This document shows, piece by piece, positions 62,719 to 64,000 of a DNA stretch of 64,000 bases. Every line of letters starts with the position of its first letter. The stretch's first letter is position 1. The position numbers were made by a program, and so were the translations under genes. The stretch lies in contig JBGTLU010000026.1 of the NCBI GenBank assembly GCA_041743935.1, positions 15,423 to 79,422 on the forward strand, written 5' to 3'. The notes under the pieces are model-generated. The model did no database searches. It worked only from the letters and a program-made list of their open reading frames with translations, and was not told the origin of the DNA. This DNA is from JBGTLU01 sp041743935 (lineage in GTDB: Bacteria > Bacteroidota > Bacteroidia > Sphingobacteriales > Sphingobacteriaceae).

Positions 62719-62836
62719 GGGGGGGGTACGATCTCTTTAATGACAGATAAATGTAGACAAAAAAACGAAAAACAACCGCTTGCACCCCCAGCTAAGAGGG
62801 CACAATTATTAGGCAGACAACACTAGTATTTTACTA

Positions 62837-63187
62837 CTATTTTGATTCTGATTCCGAATCTCTAGTATATACTTCGCCTTTGTAGGGGTGTAGCGAGGAA
62901 TGATAATTATAGTTTGCGATGTGCAGCAGATAATAGGTCATGATATCGCACCAGCAAATTTCTTTCTTAAATATTTTTATTTCGGGGAAGGTGCCTTTCT
63001 GGCAACTGTTCTCCTTATCGTAAATATATTTTCCCTTGTTTAGCTTGCACCATTTTTCAAAAACAAGCATTTCTTCTGGGTGGGAGAAAACAATTTTGAA
63101 ATGCGTTTCCTCTACTACTGTTTTTAAATCTTCATTTACATAATGATGATACTTGTGCCGATGGCGTATTATTTTTGCGGTGTACAT
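62837..63187 (-). CDS. Hypothetical protein (116 residues), His-rich N-terminus
   Basis: A soluble protein without signal peptide. It starts MYTAKIIRHRHKYHHYVNED, with five His in the first 15 residues. It has a central KWCKLNKGKYIYDKENSCQKG and ICWCDIMTYYLLHIAN, with four Cys, and an acidic Ser-rich C-terminus (DSESESK). I recognise no family. A metal-binding role is conceivable from the His and Cys content but not supported by a motif. It ends about 110 bases before the 157-residue gene on the same strand. Confidence 0.5.
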   Translation of the reverse strand: MYTAKIIRHRHKYHHYVNEDLKTVVEETHFKIVFSHPEEMLVFEKWCKLNKGKYIYDKENSCQKGTFPEIKIFKKEICWCDIMTYYLLHIANYNYHSSLHPYKGEVYTRDSESESK

Positions 63188-63228
63188 TTTTCAAAAATTA
63201 TTCCTTACTGAACGGCTCAACAAATGCT

Positions 63229-64000
63229 CTAGTTCTTCTTGGTTTCTACTTTTGGTTTTTCGGCTCTTTTGGTCGTATCCTCATCGGCTTCATAGTTTAA
63301 CTCAATGAGTAGGGGAAAATGGTCGGAGCCGATATCTTCTAATTTTTTTAGAGATAAAAGCCCAAATTCTTTGGAGTAAAAAATATGATCTAGCGGATAC
63401 CGCAGCAAAGGCACAAAAACACTGTAGGTATTGAATAAACCTCTGCCTTCGCGTGGGTCAACCAATTCGCTGTATTTTCTAAAAAGCTTTGAAGTGCTAG
63501 ACCAACCCACGTCGTTCATGTCGCCGGCTACTAGGGTAGGGTAGGTAGATTGTCTGATTTTTTTTGCGATGATAAGCAATTCTGTGTCTCTTTCGTAGGT
63601 GTCGGTGCCAGGTTTTGGTGGCTCTGGGTGCACGCCATAAAAATCAATTAATACTCCTGAACGTAAGGTAATTTTGGTAAAAATGGATGGGATAGTATCG
63701 TTCACTAAAAAATGTACGACACTTTCTGTAAGTGGAAGTTTGGATAAAAGCATCATTCCGTAAGTATTATCTAGCGGATAATTTATGGAATGTGGGAAAT
63801 CTGTTTCTAGTTTTTGGATGGAATTTGCCCAAGCATAATCTGGTTCGTTGATGAGCAACACATCCGGATTTATCTTTTTAACCAAGTTATAAAAACTAGT
63901 TTTATCCTCATTATCCATGCGCACATTAGAAACCATAAGGGTAAAACTATTATCGCCACGTGGGGTATTGCTTTTTTTGGCTTGTGTTTTATAAAGCGGA
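63229..64000 (-). CDS. Endonuclease/exonuclease/phosphatase (EEP) family protein, N-terminus outside the window
   Basis: The frame is open to the window edge (about 257 residues visible), so the start lies beyond 64000. Motifs: LMVSNVRMDN (first strand), VLLINEPDYAW (catalytic Glu in NEPD), MMLLSKLPL, GVHPEPP, LVAGDMNDVGWS (the GD-N-D motif), YPLDHIFYS and IGSDHFPLLIEL. The active-site set is complete. The C-terminal tail is Lys/Glu-rich. A related EEP gene at 2051 has two or three membrane helices in front, and this one may also have them in its missing part. Confidence 0.8.
   Translation of the reverse strand, partial: PLYKTQAKKSNTPRGDNSFTLMVSNVRMDNEDKTSFYNLVKKINPDVLLINEPDYAWANSIQKLETDFPHSINYPLDNTYGMMLLSKLPLTESVVHFLVNDTIPSIFTKITLRSGVLIDFYGVHPEPPKPGTDTYERDTELLIIAKKIRQSTYPTLVAGDMNDVGWSSTSKLFRKYSELVDPREGRGLFNTYSVFVPLLRYPLDHIFYSKEFGLLSLKKLEDIGSDHFPLLIELNYEADEDTTKRAEKPKVETKKN

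Noticed and set aside
1..64000. CRISPR arrays, prophage, insertion sequences, rRNA operons or antiphage defence islands
   Set aside because: I found no regular direct repeats with spacers, transposase, integrase, phage structural or recognised defence genes anywhere in the window.

Overview
The window is 64 kb of an AT-rich bacterial chromosome from the phylum Bacteroidota, most likely a Chitinophagia/Sphingobacteriia-type lineage. The evidence is a full-length SprA/Sov translocon protein of the type IX secretion system, the block maeB-ruvA-sprA-gcvH-vanZ, a GH3-family protein, promoters with a TAnnTTTG -7 box in place of TATAAT, few Shine-Dalgarno sequences, and many GTG starts or TAATG overlaps. 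I cannot name the genus from the sequence alone. There is no insertion sequence, prophage, CRISPR array or rRNA operon. The only RNA gene I can support is a tRNA-Ser(GGA) with an encoded CCA end.

Layout. 0-4.7 kb: end of mutL, two rhomboid proteases, a membrane-anchored EEP-fold hydrolase and cysS, all on + and ending at a terminator. 4.7-8.3 kb: four envelope or secreted proteins of loose function, including an M20 amidohydrolase. 8.4-11.3 kb: feoA-feoB-sprT iron uptake operon on the minus strand. 11.4-22.4 kb: vanZ, gcvH, the 7.1-kb sprA, ruvA and maeB, tightly packed on the minus strand. 22.4-25.6 kb: LysM lytic transglycosylase, gatA and tatA. 25.7-28.4 kb: nrnA, an FKBP lipoprotein and tatD. 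28.4-32.6 kb: phosphoribosyltransferase, a small unknown protein, rlmD, a new candidate mini-gene, a TetR regulator and pheS. 32.7-36.7 kb: recJ, lptB and a GH3 protein. 36.8-44.8 kb: TerC, a polyprenyl synthase, tRNA-Ser, trhO, an ABC-F ATPase, recA, nth, a 73-residue protein and an ECF sigma factor. 45-50.4 kb: a uvrA variant, truA and an ABC exporter. 50.5-54.4 kb: sucD, fabG and a large membrane protein. 54.5-57.6 kb: AbgT transporter, GNAT and PPK2.

The last 6 kb is the least ordinary part. After an ion channel with an unusual pore sequence comes a hybrid histidine kinase. Its N-terminal membrane domain keeps, at identical spacing, the residues that bind copper and ethylene in the plant receptor ETR1 (D47, Y54, I57, P58, C87, H91). 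Convergent to it is a 110-residue protein with 21 cysteines, of the four-helix copper-storage (Csp/DUF326) type. Next is a regulator fusing a metal-binding MxCxxC segment to an AraC-type DNA-binding domain. I read this as a candidate copper-supplied, possibly ethylene-sensing module. The sequence supports the parts individually; the joint function is inference.

The other main new observation is a complete small transcription unit at 30.74-30.99 kb: consensus promoter, GGAGG ribosome site, 38-codon frame and intrinsic terminator. It resembles no family I recognise.
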